Assembly: GCA_022839045.1 (NCBI GenBank)
Contig: JALHDI010000034.1
Location: 1 to 31,263 of the forward strand
Length of the DNA: 31,263 bases
Source of the DNA: Sporomusaceae bacterium
Lineage (GTDB): Bacteria; Bacillota_C; Negativicutes; Sporomusales_B; UBA7701
Direction of reading: 5' to 3'
Under the pieces are notes generated by a model that was given only the letters and a program-made list of their open reading frames with translations, made no database searches and was not told where the DNA came from. Shown one piece after another: positions 31,208-31,263 of this stretch. Positions within the stretch are counted from its first letter, which is position 1. The number at the start of each line of letters is the position of its first letter. The translations under genes were made by a program, and so were the position numbers.

Positions 31208-31235
31208 AATAAAAATAAACACCTTTGCAGGTGTT
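31208..31235 (-). terminator. Terminator of the gene beyond the window edge
   Basis: AACACCT/AGGTGTT stem with a 4-nt loop (31218-31235), followed by TATTTTTATTT on the minus strand. It ends a minus-strand transcript coming from outside the window. Confidence 0.75.
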
Positions 31236-31263
31236 GTCAAGTAAAAGTATTTCCTGTCCGATT

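Noticed and set aside
1..31263. CRISPR array or tRNA/rRNA genes
   Set aside because: No regularly spaced repeats, tRNA cloverleaf with TTCGA arm and CCA end, or rRNA segments were recognised by eye.

Overview
The window is GC-rich, densely coded DNA from what is probably a spore-forming, anaerobic member of the Firmicutes. A Negativicutes/Sporomusaceae-like host is my best guess. The reasons are the miaB-mutS-mutL-(methyltransferase)-miaA-hfq-spoVK gene order, a long-form HflX, a Bacillus-type LexA/SOS box system, a VanW/G5 protein and a SpoVK homologue. Taxonomy is inferred from gene content only.

Layout. 1-356 holds no convincing gene. 357-1820 (-) is an orphan membrane histidine kinase. 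2050-3133 is a divergent SOS pair: a LysM protein of the YneA type (-) and lexA (+), with three LexA boxes between them. A 46-nt perfect palindrome separates lexA from a minus-strand run: a VanW/G5 envelope protein, a PRC-barrel protein, a membrane TPR protein with a Glu-Pro spacer, a methionine-gamma-lyase-like PLP enzyme, and hflX, whose N-terminal extension carries a JAMM-type motif.

The centre is the most striking part. A spoVK-like AAA+ ATPase gene is split: its 5' part lies at 16437-17003 (-) and its 3' part at 11454-11858 (-). Between them is a 4,596-bp element with a large serine recombinase, two very small proteins, two exported proteins and a DEDDh exonuclease-SWIM protein. Joining the outer flanks at a shared GT dinucleotide restores one 317-codon ATPase gene in frame. 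Joining the two inner ends gives a symmetric attP-like site (10-bp arm, 8 nt, GT, 8 nt, arm). This has the architecture of the skin-type elements that are excised during sporulation, but here the interrupted gene is spoVK. Downstream of spoVK, and coupled to it by overlapping stop/start codons, are a small GTPase, a small UbiA-like membrane protein and a 63-aa membrane protein.

17151-25005 (-) is the housekeeping block hfq, miaA, an RsmJ-like methyltransferase, mutL, mutS and miaB. miaB is frameshifted by a perfect 35-bp tandem duplication. 25200-28945 is an accessory region. It has a small membrane protein, a three-member family of Ig-like small proteins (the third frameshifted), a cassette of amidase and two small membrane proteins resembling a lysis module, and a 120-aa protein of unknown function. 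29100-31160 (-) probably forms one transcription unit: a P-loop NTPase with an Asp23-like tail, a DUF3870 protein, a structured non-coding segment, and two half-size TauE/SafE permease genes that share a 79-bp identical repeat.

The reading was done by eye. Family names rest on recognised motifs, not on database searches.
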